Positions 1 to 8,097 of a stretch of 47,812 bases of DNA are shown here, piece after piece. Numbering within the stretch: position 1 is the first letter of the stretch; each line of letters starts with the position of its first letter. A program made the translations under genes and the position numbers. The DNA comes from Silvimonas sp. JCM 19000 (GTDB taxonomy: Bacteria > Pseudomonadota > Gammaproteobacteria > Burkholderiales > Chitinibacteraceae), in NCBI GenBank assembly GCA_001313065.1, contig BBFD01000003.1, forward strand, positions 1-47,812. Reading direction: 5' to 3'. Below the pieces are notes generated by a model. It worked only from the letters and a program-made list of their open reading frames with translations, searched no databases and was not told the DNA's origin.

Positions 1-277
1 CGGCCACGGGCGACGGCTTGCGCACGTTGCTGCCTACTTTGAGCGAAATCTGCGCCACGCCATCAGCAAAAAAAACGGGCTGGCCGATTCTTCGATCACA
101 CCCAGATAACGGTCACGGATGAACTGCAGAAAAAATCTGATTGGGGACGATCAGGTTCAGGCTGTCACCGGCGACTTCTGCCACCAGCGGCTTGATCCAG
201 ATGCGGAACTGGTCTGCGCCGAGGCGTGCTTCCAGTTCTGCCAGACAATGGGGCCAACAGTTTTCCAGTGCGGACAT
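1..277 (-). CDS. dnaA: Chromosomal replication initiator DnaA, N-terminal part (runs off left edge)
   Basis: Only the first ~90 residues are in the window. The minus-strand start at 277 gives MSALENCWPHCLAELEARLG, then DQFRIWIKPL and, after a frame break, FIRDRYLG, which is the domain I pattern of DnaA (the part that self-associates and contacts DnaB). The reading frame breaks twice, at the A runs 130-135 and 68-75. Joining the frames restores a normal DnaA N-terminus ending in a basic VRKPSP linker at the window edge. It is divergent from rpmH, the standard order next to bacterial origins. DnaA is essential, so these breaks are almost certainly sequence errors. Identification rests on motif memory and gene order, and is strong. 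Confidence 0.9.
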
Positions 278-479
278 GACGCTTCTTGTAGGTGTGCCCT
301 TAACAACTTACCGCAACGGGGGCGACGACGACGCCGCAACGCGCCGGAAAACGGTCGTTTGTAGACGGCTTTCCGGGCACAGACCCGCACTGGCAACAGG
401 GGTATGTGCCAACTTCGGTAACGCTCAGGGATCGGACTTGATAGGGACGAAGGGCGGATTCTACGCCCAAAGTGCCAGG

Positions 480-488
480 TTATCCACA
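480..488 (+). promoter_or_regulatory. DnaA box
   Basis: TTATCCACA matches the strong DnaA-box consensus exactly. It sits about 200 bases upstream of the dnaA start and just before the rpmH promoter, consistent with autoregulation of dnaA or origin function. A single box cannot distinguish the two. Confidence 0.6.
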
Positions 489-518
489 GACCAGACAGGC
501 GCAATCTGCTTGATGGTG

Positions 519-547
519 TTGACAATTCAGTGGCTTAGCTATGTAAT
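519..547 (+). promoter_or_regulatory. Probable sigma-70 promoter of rpmH-rnpA-yidD-yidC
   Basis: A perfect -35 TTGACA (519-524) is followed after 17 bases by TGTAAT (542-547), one mismatch from TATAAT. The rpmH start codon is 39 bases further on. Position and spacing are right for the strong ribosomal-protein promoter known for this operon in other bacteria. Confidence 0.65.
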
Positions 548-585
548 CGCCGGTTTACTCCTGTTTTTTTTCGGCAGACACCAAC

Positions 586-720
586 ATGAAACGTACTTTC
601 CAGCCTTCCGTTATCCGTCGCAAGCGCAACCACGGCTTTCGCGCTCGCATGAAGACCCGCGGTGGCCGCGCTGTGCTGAACGCACGCCGCTCCAAGGGCC
701 GCTCGACCCTGTCCGCTTGA
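586..720 (+). CDS. rpmH: 50S ribosomal protein L34
   Basis: This is an intact 44-residue protein starting [20 protein letters not shown] and ending RSTLSA, the near-invariant L34 sequence. L34 is a small, very basic protein of the large ribosomal subunit. It is first in the rpmH-rnpA-yidD-yidC operon, behind a good promoter. It contains no long homopolymer, which is why it escaped the frame breaks seen in its neighbours. Length and sequence are typical and identification is secure. Confidence 0.97.
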   Translation: MKRTFQPSVIRRKRNHGFRARMKTRGGRAVLNARRSKGRSTLSA

Positions 721-740
721 TTATGGCGGATGCGTCCGGC

Positions 741-1111
741 ATGTCGGGCGCCACAGGTTTCCGCTTTACGCGGATGCAGCGAATTCTGAAAACGGATGAG
801 TTCTCATCCGTTTTTTTAGTTTGCGCAACACCGTCTCCAATCTGCATTTCCAGGTTTTGGTTCGTCCAAACACCGGGGTTTCTGCACGTCTGGGGTTGGT
901 GGTCGGTAAAAAAAACCGACAAACGGGCCGTCGCACGCAATTACATGAAGCGCACGATCCGCGAAACGTTCCGGCTACACGCCCACACCTTGCATGGCCT
1001 TGATCTGGTCGTGCGTACGCGGCAGGGTTTCAATCGCCGCGAAGGCGCTGCGGCGCGTGCAGAATTATTAGAACTTTTTTTGCGCGTATCCGCCGTCGAT
1101 GTCCCGCCTGA
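741..1111 (+). CDS. rnpA: Ribonuclease P protein component
   Basis: The protein subunit of RNase P helps the RNA subunit (found here at 42143-42518) remove tRNA 5' leaders. Pieces in successive frames join to ILKTDEFSSVF, then FQVLVRPNTG, LGLVVGKKTDKRAVARNYMKR, RETFRLH and GLDLVVRTRQGF. The RN.MKR..RE block is the RnpA signature helix. The frame breaks at T 811-817, A 908-915 and T 1075-1081. After the last break the natural end is ARIRRRCPA with a stop at 1111, overlapping the yidD start, as is common in this operon. The start at 741 fits family length; 723 in the same frame is an alternative. Confidence 0.88.
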
Positions 1112-1308
1112 TCATCGTTCTGCTCCAGCTCTACCGTTACACGCTCAGCCCGCTGCTGGGTGCGCGATGTCGTTATGCGCCCAGTTGCTCGCAATATGCC
1201 ATTGAAGCCGTGGGCAAATATGGCGCGTTGAAAGGCGGCTGGCTTACAATGCGCCGTCTTGCCCGCTGCCACCCCTGGGGCGGCCATGGCCACGACCCGG
1301 TTCCCTGA
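1099..1308 (+). CDS. yidD: Membrane protein insertion efficiency factor YidD
   Basis: This intact 69-residue protein begins MSRLIIVLLQLYRYTLSPLL and carries CRYAPSCSQYAIEA and RLARCHPWGGHGHDPVP. The cysteine-containing blocks and the terminal DPVP are diagnostic of YidD. The N-terminus is an amphipathic helix and the protein sits on the inner face of the cytoplasmic membrane, helping Sec/YidC insertion. It overlaps the end of rnpA and is followed by yidC 30 bases later, so all are likely co-transcribed. Confidence 0.95.
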   Translation: MSRLIIVLLQLYRYTLSPLLGARCRYAPSCSQYAIEAVGKYGALKGGWLTMRRLARCHPWGGHGHDPVP

Positions 1309-1338
1309 TCCGGCTCCCTGATCTAATACGAGTACACG

Positions 1339-3004
1339 ATGGATACCCGCAGACTTATTCTGTTCATCGCGATTTCGTTCGGCATCCTCTTCTTCTGGCA
1401 GAAGTGGATGGAAAAAAACGTTATCCGCAAACCGCCCAGTCTGTCAGCGCCAGCGCGCCGGCCGCAAACCAGGTCGCCGCTAACGGCGCCGCACCCGATG
1501 CCGCAGCACTGGCCAAGGGCCAGCGCATCAAGTTTGTCACCGATGTATTCAGTGGCGAAATCGACACCAATGGTGCCGATCTGCGTACGCTGCAACTGAT
1601 CAAACACGGCGCCCTGGCCGATCCGAAGCAAGCGTTTACGCTGCTGCAAGACAGCGGTGCGCATATCTATGTGGCGCAAACGGGTCTGCTGGGTAATGGC
1701 CTGCCGACGCACAAGTCGGTGTTCACCTCCGCGCAACCGGCCTATGCGCTGGCGGATGGCCAGAACACGCTGGCAGTGCGCCTCGAAGCGCCGGCCAATG
1801 CCGACGGCGTCAAGGTTGCCAAAATCTACACGTTTACCCGTGGCAGCTACGAAATCAACGTCAGCTACGAAATCGTCAACGGCGGCAGCAAGCCGCTGAC
1901 TACGTCGGCGTATTTCCGTCTGTTGCGTGATGGCAAACCGGCCGAAGCCGCCACCAACACCCCGAGCATGTTCGGCGGTGCGCATACCTTCACCGGCCCG
2001 GCCGTTTACACCGAGCAAGGCAAGTTCCAGAAAGTGGAATTTACCAAGCTGGACAAAAAAACGAAGCCAACTACGTGCAAAGCGCCAAGGATGGCTGGGT
2101 GGCGATGGTGCAGCATTACTTTGCCAGCGCCTGGATCATGTCGCCGGACAACGGCCCGTCGGTTTGCGGCGCCGCGCCTTGCCGCTATGACCTCAAGCGT
2201 CTGAGCAACGGTCTGTATTCGGCCGATGCCATCGTTGACGTGCCGGCCATTGCGCCGGGCGCCAAGAAAGACCTCAGCGTTAATCTGTTCGCCGGCCCGC
2301 AGCAAACTTCGATCATCGACAAAGTCGCACCTGGCTTTGATCTGATCAAGGATTACGGCATCTTCACGGTCTTCTCCAAGCCCATCTTCTGGGTGCTGGA
2401 CCAGATCCATAAGGTGGTCGGCAACTGGGGCTTCTCGATCATCCTGCTGACCATGCTGATCAAGGCGCTGTTCTACCCGCTGGCCGCAACCAGCTATCGC
2501 TCGATGGCCAAGATGCGCAAGCTGGCCCCGCGCATGGAACAGCTGAAGCAACGCCACGGCGAAGACAAGGTCAAGTTCCAGCAAGCCACGATGGAGCTGT
2601 ATCGCACCGAGAAGGTCAACCCGCTGGGTGGCTGCCTGCCGATGCTGGTGCAGATTCCGGTATTCATGGGCTTGTACTGGGCGCTGCTGGCGGCGGTTGA
2701 ATTGCGCCAGGCACCGTTTATTTTCTGGATTCATGATCTGTCGGTGCGCGATCCGTACTACGTGCTGCCGGTGCTGATGACGATCTCGATGTACGTGCAA
2801 ACGCTGCTGAGCCCGCCGCCGCCGGATCCGATGCAAGCCAAGATGATGAAGATCATGCCGCTGGCCTTCTCGGTGTTCTTCTTCTTCTTTCCGGCTGGTC
2901 TGGTGGTGTACTGGGTGGTCAACAACGTGTTGTCGATTACGCAGCAGTACTACATCACGCGTCAGATCGACAAGCAGGACAAGACCGCGCTGGCCAAGGC
3001 CTGA
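1339..3004 (+). CDS. yidC: Membrane protein insertase YidC
   Basis: YidC inserts and folds inner-membrane proteins, alone or with SecYEG. The first frame gives [20 protein letters not shown], the N-terminal membrane anchor. A middle frame holds the large periplasmic beta-domain ([18 protein letters not shown]). A third frame from about 2063 holds the conserved core: [19 protein letters not shown], then [20 protein letters not shown], and the last helices [17 protein letters not shown]. The frame breaks are at A 1412-1418 and A 2055-2061. Reconstructed length is about 555 residues, normal for proteobacterial YidC. A terminator follows directly. Essential, so the breaks are very unlikely to be biological. 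Confidence 0.93.
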
Positions 3005-3027
3005 TGGTCTGGCTGGAGTGATTTAAA

Positions 3028-3054
3028 AGAGCCGCCTTCGGGCGGCTTTTTTTT
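3028..3054 (+). terminator. Rho-independent terminator after yidC
   Basis: The inverted repeat GCCGCC-ttcg-GGCGGC (3031-3046) is followed by eight T residues. It lies 24 bases after the yidC stop and closes the rpmH-yidC operon. The UUCG tetraloop makes this a stable, convincing terminator. Confidence 0.9.
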
Positions 3055-3111
3055 GCGTCCGTGGCATGATGGCGACCCGATCTGCACAAAATTCCGGCCC
3101 TCTTCTCTCAC

Positions 3112-3120
3112 TTATCCACA
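3112..3120 (+). promoter_or_regulatory. Second perfect DnaA box, upstream of the RidA-like gene
   Basis: TTATCCACA occurs again here, 9 bases before the start of the RidA-like gene and about 2.6 kb from the first box. It could be a regulatory or titration site. It could equally be chance in this origin-proximal region. Confidence 0.35.
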
Positions 3121-3129
3121 GGCTGCTAT

Positions 3130-3473
3130 ATGTCCGACATCATTCGCCACAATCCCACCGCGCTCTGGTCCGACGCCGTGAGCTTCAATCGTATTGCGTG
3201 TTTTGTTGAAGTGCCGGAACGCGGCTCGGATATCGAAACGCAAACGCGCGGGCTGCTGCAGCAAGCCGAACGCACGCTGGCCGCCATCGGCTCAGACAAA
3301 TCGCGCTTGATGATGGTGACGATTTATCTGACCAATCTGCCGATCGCGTCGGCTTTAACGACGTGTGGGCGGCATGGCTGCCCGAGGCTGCGCCCCGGCG
3401 CGCGCTGCGTGCGCGCCGATCTGCCTCGCCCGAACTGCTGGTCGAAATTGCGTTTACCGCGGCAACCCGCTAA
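3130..3473 (+). CDS. RidA/YjgF-family protein
   Basis: RidA-family proteins are small trimers. Archetypal RidA deaminates reactive enamine/imine intermediates from PLP enzymes. This one starts MSDIIRHNPTALWSDAVSFN and shows ETQTRGLLQQAERTLAAIGS and MMVTIYLTNL, the usual spacing of the family. One base seems missing near 3343. Restoring the frame gives FNDVWAAWLPEA, then ASPELLVEIAFTAATR and a stop at 3473. The ending has LVEIAF where RidA has LVEIEA, so one acidic position differs. About 114 residues. A general 'RidA-like, substrate unknown' assignment is safest. Confidence 0.8.
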
Positions 3474-3475
3474 CG

Positions 3476-3632
3476 CATAGGGTGGGTCAAGACCCACCAT
3501 CCAAAGCCGCGGGTGCGAACGCCAAGCTTTGCTTCCCACTGCGTTCAGGCTTATCTCTGCAGGTGGTGTAAACCTCCACGCGCGATGAGCTTGGCATACC
3601 ACTTTGAATGGTGGGTCCAGACCCACCCTATG
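3476..3632. repeat. Palindromic repeat doublet (REP/BIME-like), copy 1
   Basis: The left arm, 3476-3509, reads catagGGTGGGTC-aa-GACCCACC followed by atccaaagcc. The right arm, 3602-3632, is its inverse: ctttgaatGGTGGGTC-ca-GACCCACCctat. Each arm is itself a near-perfect palindrome, and the two arms face each other across about 90 bases. The same doublet occurs at 39386-39547 and, with internal changes, at 44698-44828; a single arm lies at 42726-42760. It sits in the gap between the RidA-like gene and the TSUP permease. Confidence 0.8.
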
Positions 3633-3761
3633 GGTGTTTCTTTAGCGCGACCCATCGCACGGTAATCGGCGAGCCCTGCGTGCGGGAATGGCCCGATGCG
3701 CAGCGCACTGGCTTGCTGGCAAAGTAGCGCGCTGCCGCCCCTACCCCGTCCAGACCCTCGC

Positions 3762-4534
3762 ATGATCACTTCCACGCTGCTGCTATTGCTGCCCATTTCG
3801 TTTATTGCCGGATTGATTGATGCTGCGGTCGGCGGCGGAGGCCTGATCCTCGTGCCTGGCCTGTTTGCCATCATGCCCAACACCGCGCCCGCCACGCTGA
3901 TGGGCACCAACAAATTCGCCGCCATCATGGGCACCGCTTCGGCCACGTGGCGTTACGCGCGGCAGGTCAAACTGGACTGGCACATTCTGCTGCCCTGTGC
4001 CGCCGCAGCGTTTGTCGGCTCGTATGGCGGCGCCAGCGTCATCCACTATCTGGATAAAAGCATCGTGCGGCCGATGGTGATTGTGCTGCTGGCGGTGATG
4101 CTGATCTACACCTGGTTCAAGCCCGCCTTCGGCACGCAAGACGCCGGCCGGCCGCTCACCCGGCGCGATCTGTATGTCGGCCTGGCCATTGGCATGGTGA
4201 TCGGCTTTTACGATGGCTTTTTTTGGCCCGGGCACCGGCTCATTTCTGATCTTTTTTTGTTTGTGCGCGTTTTTTTCCACTTTGATTTTGTGCGCGCCTC
4301 GGCGTCGTCTAAAGTGGTGAACCTGGCCACCAACCTGGCCGCGCTGGCGTTCTTTATTCCGGCCGGTGCGGTCATTTACGGCTACGCCATTCCAATGGCG
4401 GTTGCCAATGTGGCGGGCGCGCAAGTCGGCAGTCGCATGGCGCTAAAGGGTGGCAATTTGTGGGTGCGGCGTTTGTTTTTTTAACGCTGGCGCTGGTACT
4501 GCTGTCCAAACTGATCTGGGATGCCGTCAAATAA
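3762..4534 (+). CDS. TSUP-family permease (TauE/SafE, formerly DUF81)
   Basis: A polytopic inner-membrane protein of about 257 residues, the usual TSUP size. It has two related halves: MITSTLLLLLPISFIAGLID with AVGGGGLILVPGL near the N-terminus, and GFYDGFFGPGTGSF (after frame correction) with SSKVVNLATNLAAL in the second half. The GGGG and GPG turns are the family hallmark. Members export or import organosulfur compounds, sulfite or acetate-like anions; the substrate cannot be told here. Frame breaks at T 4218-4224 and T 4252-4258 cancel each other, so a 12-residue stretch reads wrongly inside an open frame. A third at T 4476-4482 hides the true end LVLLSKLIWDAVK (stop 4534). Confidence 0.85.
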
Positions 4535-4635
4535 TGAGCACGCCGCAATACTGGTTGATGAAATCCGAGCCGGATGAAGCCGGCATCGATCATCTGCAAG
4601 CTGCGGGTCCCCGCCACTTCCACCCCAGCGCCTGA
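4534..4635 (+). pseudogene. EVE-domain gene fragment (5' end only)
   Basis: Starting in the ATG that overlaps the TSUP stop codon, this encodes MSTPQYWLMKSEPDEAGIDH-LQAAG and then diverges and stops. The first ~20 residues match the start of EVE proteins (compare KYWLMKSEPDEVSIDDL in the complete gene at 4697-5167). The rest of the domain is missing, with no homopolymer to blame. It looks like the stub of a resident EVE gene cut by insertion of the downstream DNA at about 4605. An in-frame small protein cannot be excluded but is unlikely. Confidence 0.7.
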
Positions 4636-4696
4636 ACATCCGACGGATGTGCTTTTTGATACACCGCCAAGTCCGCAACTGAAGAGCATCTCCGCC

Positions 4697-5167
4697 TCAG
4701 GAAGCAGCTTCACGCATCAAGCGACTGATATGGTCCCATTCAGACTTGCTAACAGGCGTGATCGATAGCCGGCTTCCTCGTTGTAATACCTCCATGTCTG
4801 CCAGGGCGGGATCAGCCTTCAGCTCCTTTAGCGAGACAAGACGGGTCTTCTCGACAAACTGCACGTCTACACAGACCCAACGCGGGTTGTCGCTGGACGA
4901 TTTGGGATCGAAATAGTGACTCTTTGCGTCGAACTGAGTTAGATCTGGATGGGAAGTGGTGGCCACCCGCGCGATGCCGGCAATACCCGGTTCAGGGCAG
5001 CTGGAATGATAAAAAAACACCAAGTCCCCCACACTCATTTGGTCCCTCATGAAGTTTCGTGCCTGGTAGTTCCTTACCCCGAACCAGTCAACCGTCTGGT
5101 CTGGTGCTTTTGCCAGGTCATCAATACTGACCTCGTCAGGCTCTGACTTCATTAACCAGTACTTCAT
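4697..5167 (-). CDS. EVE domain-containing protein (complete)
   Basis: An intact 156-residue protein: MKYWLMKSEPDEVSIDDLAK, then VDWFGVRNYQARNFMRD, VGDLVFFYHSS and GIAGIARVATTSHPD. This is the complete EVE fold (PUA-like superfamily), which in characterised relatives binds modified bases in nucleic acids. It faces, on the opposite strand, the truncated EVE stub at 4534, and both lie at the edge of the biosynthetic region. Two versions of one gene back-to-back at an island border suggest the intact copy came with the insert or replaced the resident one. Confidence 0.88.
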   Translation of the reverse strand: MKYWLMKSEPDEVSIDDLAKAPDQTVDWFGVRNYQARNFMRDQMSVGDLVFFYHSSCPEPGIAGIARVATTSHPDLTQFDAKSHYFDPKSSSDNPRWVCVDVQFVEKTRLVSLKELKADPALADMEVLQRGSRLSITPVSKSEWDHISRLMREAAS

Positions 5168-5206
5168 TGATTTACTCCTTCCTCAAGCTCGATGAGCCTG
5201 GGCATG

Positions 5207-5419
5207 CTAGTCCGACTGCTCCGTTTCGACCGTTGCCTTGGTTTCCTCAGTCTTTTTTTTGCCTGATAAGCCCGTGCTACGCCTGGCATAGCGGTCAATC
5301 AAACTCTGATTCAGGTCAGCCTCAAGCTTGCTTAACTCCCCCCGGACCTTGGAAAGATTTTGCTTTAGACGAGCAAATAGTCGTCGCTTCCTTGTCTGCT
5401 CGTGCAGAAAATCCACCAT
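5207..5419 (-). CDS. Small charged helical protein of unknown function
   Basis: A 70-residue reading frame: MVDFLHEQTRKRRLFARLKQ, then LSKVRGELSKLEADLNQSL, and a Lys/Glu/Thr-rich tail. The heptad-like pattern suggests one amphipathic helix or coiled coil. There is no signal peptide or membrane segment. It lies 39 bases upstream of the minus-strand EVE gene and may be co-transcribed with it. I do not recognise a family. An A run in the tail may hide a frame error, so the C-terminus is uncertain. Confidence 0.5.
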   Translation of the reverse strand: MVDFLHEQTRKRRLFARLKQNLSKVRGELSKLEADLNQSLIDRYARRSTGLSGKKKTEETKATVETEQSD

Positions 5420-5891
5420 GAGACGCTCTTGAGGTCATTGTGGCGTCAAAGCATATTGATGAAAAAAAAGTAAGCAATCAACACGTGTGACGAATGAAAA
5501 TTAATGAGTGTTGTAATTTTGAGATGGGTATTTGACAGGTTCGGCTTCAGATTTATATAGTCGCCGGCGGTTGATTTAGCAGAGAAATGCTATTTCCCCT
5601 CCCAGGTCTGGCTTACTCCGCCGACCGGCGTGTTAATCCGTTTTCAGACAGAACGGCATTACACAATCTCTGGTGCAAAACCCCTCTGCGCCTTTGCTAG
5701 TCTCGCTTCCCCCTTCACAGAACGTATGCACCATTGAGCGTGGCTCCTTATCAGGAGCTCCTTGCGCAGTGAGTTGTCCTGCGGCGTCCAGTGTCAAATG
5801 TCGTTATCGGGGAAACCATGTTAAAGCCTTACGAATTGCACGCTGAGCGCCACTTGTCGTGCAACGTTTTCTTATGACCTTAGGTATAGCC
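5420..5891 (+). other. Long upstream region and untranslated leader of the biosynthetic operon
   Basis: This is 472 bases without a convincing gene. It has the sigma-70-like promoter at 5532-5561, then about 325 bases of presumed leader before the carrier-protein start. A short hairpin GCTCCT-tatc-AGGAGC lies near 5743-5758 without a T tract. The segment is visibly richer in A/T than the flanking chromosome. No known riboswitch core was recognised by eye. Possible roles are regulator binding, attenuation or simply divergent-gene spacing. Confidence 0.5.
5532..5561 (+). promoter_or_regulatory. Probable promoter of the 13-gene biosynthetic operon
   Basis: TTGACA (5532-5537) is a perfect -35. 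TATAGT (5556-5561, 18-base spacing) or TATATA (5554-5559, 16-base spacing) can serve as -10. It is the best promoter-like match before the operon and points the right way. It lies about 330 bases from the first start codon, so a nearer, weaker promoter remains possible. Confidence 0.55.
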
Positions 5892-6177
5892 ATGACAGAA
5901 GACACACTGATCGTAAGTATCACCAACATACTTGCACAGCAAAAAAATGGGCTTAGTCGCAGCGACAGAGATTGATCTCGAGGAAGACCTGTTTGATGGA
6001 CGCATCGCACTCGATTCGCTGGACTGTCTGAATGTACTGATGGAACTGGAGCAGACTTTTGCGCTTGAACTGGGCGTAGTCGACATTACTCGCGATGACT
6101 TTCGGACGGTAAAACAACTGGCCGCTTTGGTCCGCTCCTGCCAAACCTCTTCGATCGCTCAGGAGGCTTCGGTATGA
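5892..6177 (+). CDS. Acyl carrier protein
   Basis: A small acidic carrier that would hold pathway intermediates as thioesters on phosphopantetheine. The start is MTEDTLIVSITNILAQQ. After the A run 5941-5947 the frame shifts to MGLVAATEIDLEEDLF, then IALDSLDCLNVLMELEQTF, where the Ser of DSLD is the expected phosphopantetheine site, and DFRTVKQLAALV (helix IV). About 94 residues, normal ACP length. It is the first gene of the operon, and its stop overlaps the next start (ATGA), indicating translational coupling. The fatty-acid synthesis ACP is normally elsewhere, so this one is probably dedicated. No phosphopantetheinyl transferase is encoded nearby. Confidence 0.88.
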
Positions 6178-6642
6178 GTGGCGGGCAAACGGGAGCCATC
6201 ATCGGGATTGCCCTGAAGTCCCGGCGCCGCGGACCGATGGTGCTCAAAGAGCAAGTCTTGCTGCACAAGAATATTGGTCTGGACGGGGTCGTTACTGGCA
6301 AAGGTTTCCGCCAGGTTACCTTGATTGAGTCGGAAAAAATGGGCACAGGTCCAGGCGGAACTCGGGGTGGAGCTACCCTGGTACGAACGTCGCGCCAATT
6401 TTCTGACTCAAGGTATTGATTTGCGCAGTCTGGTGGGAAAGCAGGTTCGTTTGGGTGATGCCCTGGTTGAAATCCTGGAAGAACTGGAACCCTGTGCGCG
6501 GATGCTCGATATCCATGAACGACTTTATGAAGTGCTGGAGCCCGATTTTCGGGGCGGCGTGTTCGGCCGGATTCTCGAAAACGGCTACGTCAAATTGCAC
6601 TCCCCGATCAAACTGCACTCCGCCGACGCATTAAGCATTTAA
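6174..6642 (+). CDS. MOSC-domain protein
   Basis: The order of conserved blocks is that of short stand-alone MOSC proteins: GIALKSRRRGPMVLKEQVLL, then GLDGVVTGKGFRQVTLIES, WAQVQAELG, LPWYERRANFL, VRLGDALVEILEELEPCARM and RGGVFGRILENGYVKL. The single Cys in EPC aligns with the conserved MOSC cysteine. About 155 residues. One frame break at A 6334-6339. MOSC domains take part in sulfur or metal-cofactor chemistry (Moco sulfurase C-terminus, YiiM-type reductases). In this operon it could move sulfur or reduce an N-hydroxylated group; nothing in the sequence decides. Coupled to the ACP gene by a 4-base overlap. Confidence 0.85.
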
Positions 6643-6666
6643 TGCAAAGCCTTCAGGAACACGCTC

Positions 6667-8097
6667 ATGACCCGCGATTCAATGTTGTCTCTGGATTCAC
6701 TGGAAGCGCATGCAACGGAAGAAATGGCAAAGCAGTATGCGCAGCTCGATCAAGACTGGTGGAACGGCCGCAACGCCTTCAGTTTCCGTTTTGACAATCT
6801 GCGCTTGATGGCCAGCCGCTTGTTGAAAGCCCAACCGGCACAGCAACACGCGGTTCGGTCCGCAATCGCAGACGGCTTGAGGCCGATCAAGCAATTGCCG
6901 TTTATGCCGGGGTTCCCTGGTGCGTACAAACCTGTTCGTTCTGTGATCTTGCCTACGCTCGCAACCCTTCGGTGGATACGAAGCGCGAGTATGCGCGGCT
7001 GGTACACAAGGAAGTAGAGAACTATCAAAACACGGGTCTGTTCGCGCATACCGTAAATAGCGCCTATTTTGGTGGTGGCACACCTACGGTTCTTGATACC
7101 GATTCCTTGTGTGCATACCTCGACGGTGTGCTTAAACACCTGAAATTAGCCAGTAGCGCCGTGGTGACCTGCGAAGCAAGCCCTGCCACGCTTAATCCAC
7201 GCAAGCTTGATGCGTTGCGTTCACGGGCAAACCGGATCAGTTTGGGTATCCAGACCACGGATACTGATTTGCGTAAACGTGAAGGTCGAATTCTGGACCG
7301 TGAACGAATGCTGGAAAAGCTGGGCCACACGCTGGAACGATTTGATCTGGTTAATGCGGACATCATGTATGGCATGCGTGGCCAGACCTTGGCTCATCTG
7401 CATGGCACGCTCTCTGACCTTATCTCGATGGAAGTTCCTTCCATCACGTATTACCGAACCGAGTTGTTTGCTGGCACGCTCAGCCATGAGCAAGGCTCGA
7501 CCGAACCTTGGGCGGCAATTGATGAGCGTACTGCTCGCCATCAGTACTTTTTTTGGAAAGGCCATGCTTGAGGCCGCCGGCTATACCGAGAACCCCTTGG
7601 GATGGTTCGTCAAAGCTAACGCGCAGCAACAAGTTGCGCCCTGGTCAAACATGGTTCGCCAATGGGGCAAAGTCGTACCGTATTTCGGTTTTGGGCAAGG
7701 GGCTTTCAGCACCTCGTCGCGCTACTGGATGCAAAATGATGAGTCGCTGGAGGGGTGGGCGCAGCGGGTTGAGCGCGGCGACCTGCCGGTAGCCAGGCAA
7801 GTCGACTTTGATCACTACGGCCAGTTCATGGTCCGTTTCATGCGGCATTTGCGCGCTTTCCGCGGATTGTCAGCGGAGCATTTGCAGCAGGAATACCCGG
7901 GGAATCCTGAGGTGGTGCTCGATTTCTTCCGGGACGCTGCAAGGCAAGGTCTGGTTCAACATGTCGATGACCGGATTGAGCTCACTCGCGGCGGCGAGTC
8001 TCTTGTTCATTGGTTGATTGACGACTTTGCCCGCGCTGCGATGCCGCGTCCGCAACTGGCCGGCACATCGATGCCTTTGGCGCTGGTGGGACAATGA
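6667..8097 (+). CDS. HemN/HemW-like radical SAM enzyme
   Basis: After correcting one base near 6900, the Fe-S binding site reads VPWCVQTCSFCDLAYARNPS, a CxxxCxxC motif. It is followed by SAYFGGGTPTVLD (SAM-binding GGG), VTCEASPATLN and RISLGIQTTD, the standard order in coproporphyrinogen oxidase-like proteins. A second break at T 7548-7554 leads into the HemN-type C-terminal part (WSNMVRQWGKVVPYFGFG). About 476 residues. A heme function is unlikely inside this operon; HemN-like enzymes of natural-product pathways do methylation, cyclopropanation or other carbon-carbon chemistry. The C-terminal half could hold the substrate domain. The exact reaction is unknown. Confidence 0.85.

Larger units (their letters stand above)
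278..585. other. dnaA-rpmH intergenic region, possible origin-associated segment
   Basis: This 308-base gap lies between divergent dnaA and rpmH. It holds one perfect DnaA box (TTATCCACA, 480-488) and the rpmH promoter. I found no cluster of DnaA boxes and no strongly AT-rich unwinding element, so the functional origin may be on the dnaA-dnaN side outside the window. Nothing else recognisable is present. Confidence 0.5.

Noticed and set aside
141..740. A long plus-strand frame reading through the dnaA start, the intergenic region and rpmH before rnpA.
   Set aside because: Upstream of about 740 it overlaps the real rpmH in another frame and antisense dnaA. Only the rnpA part is conserved.
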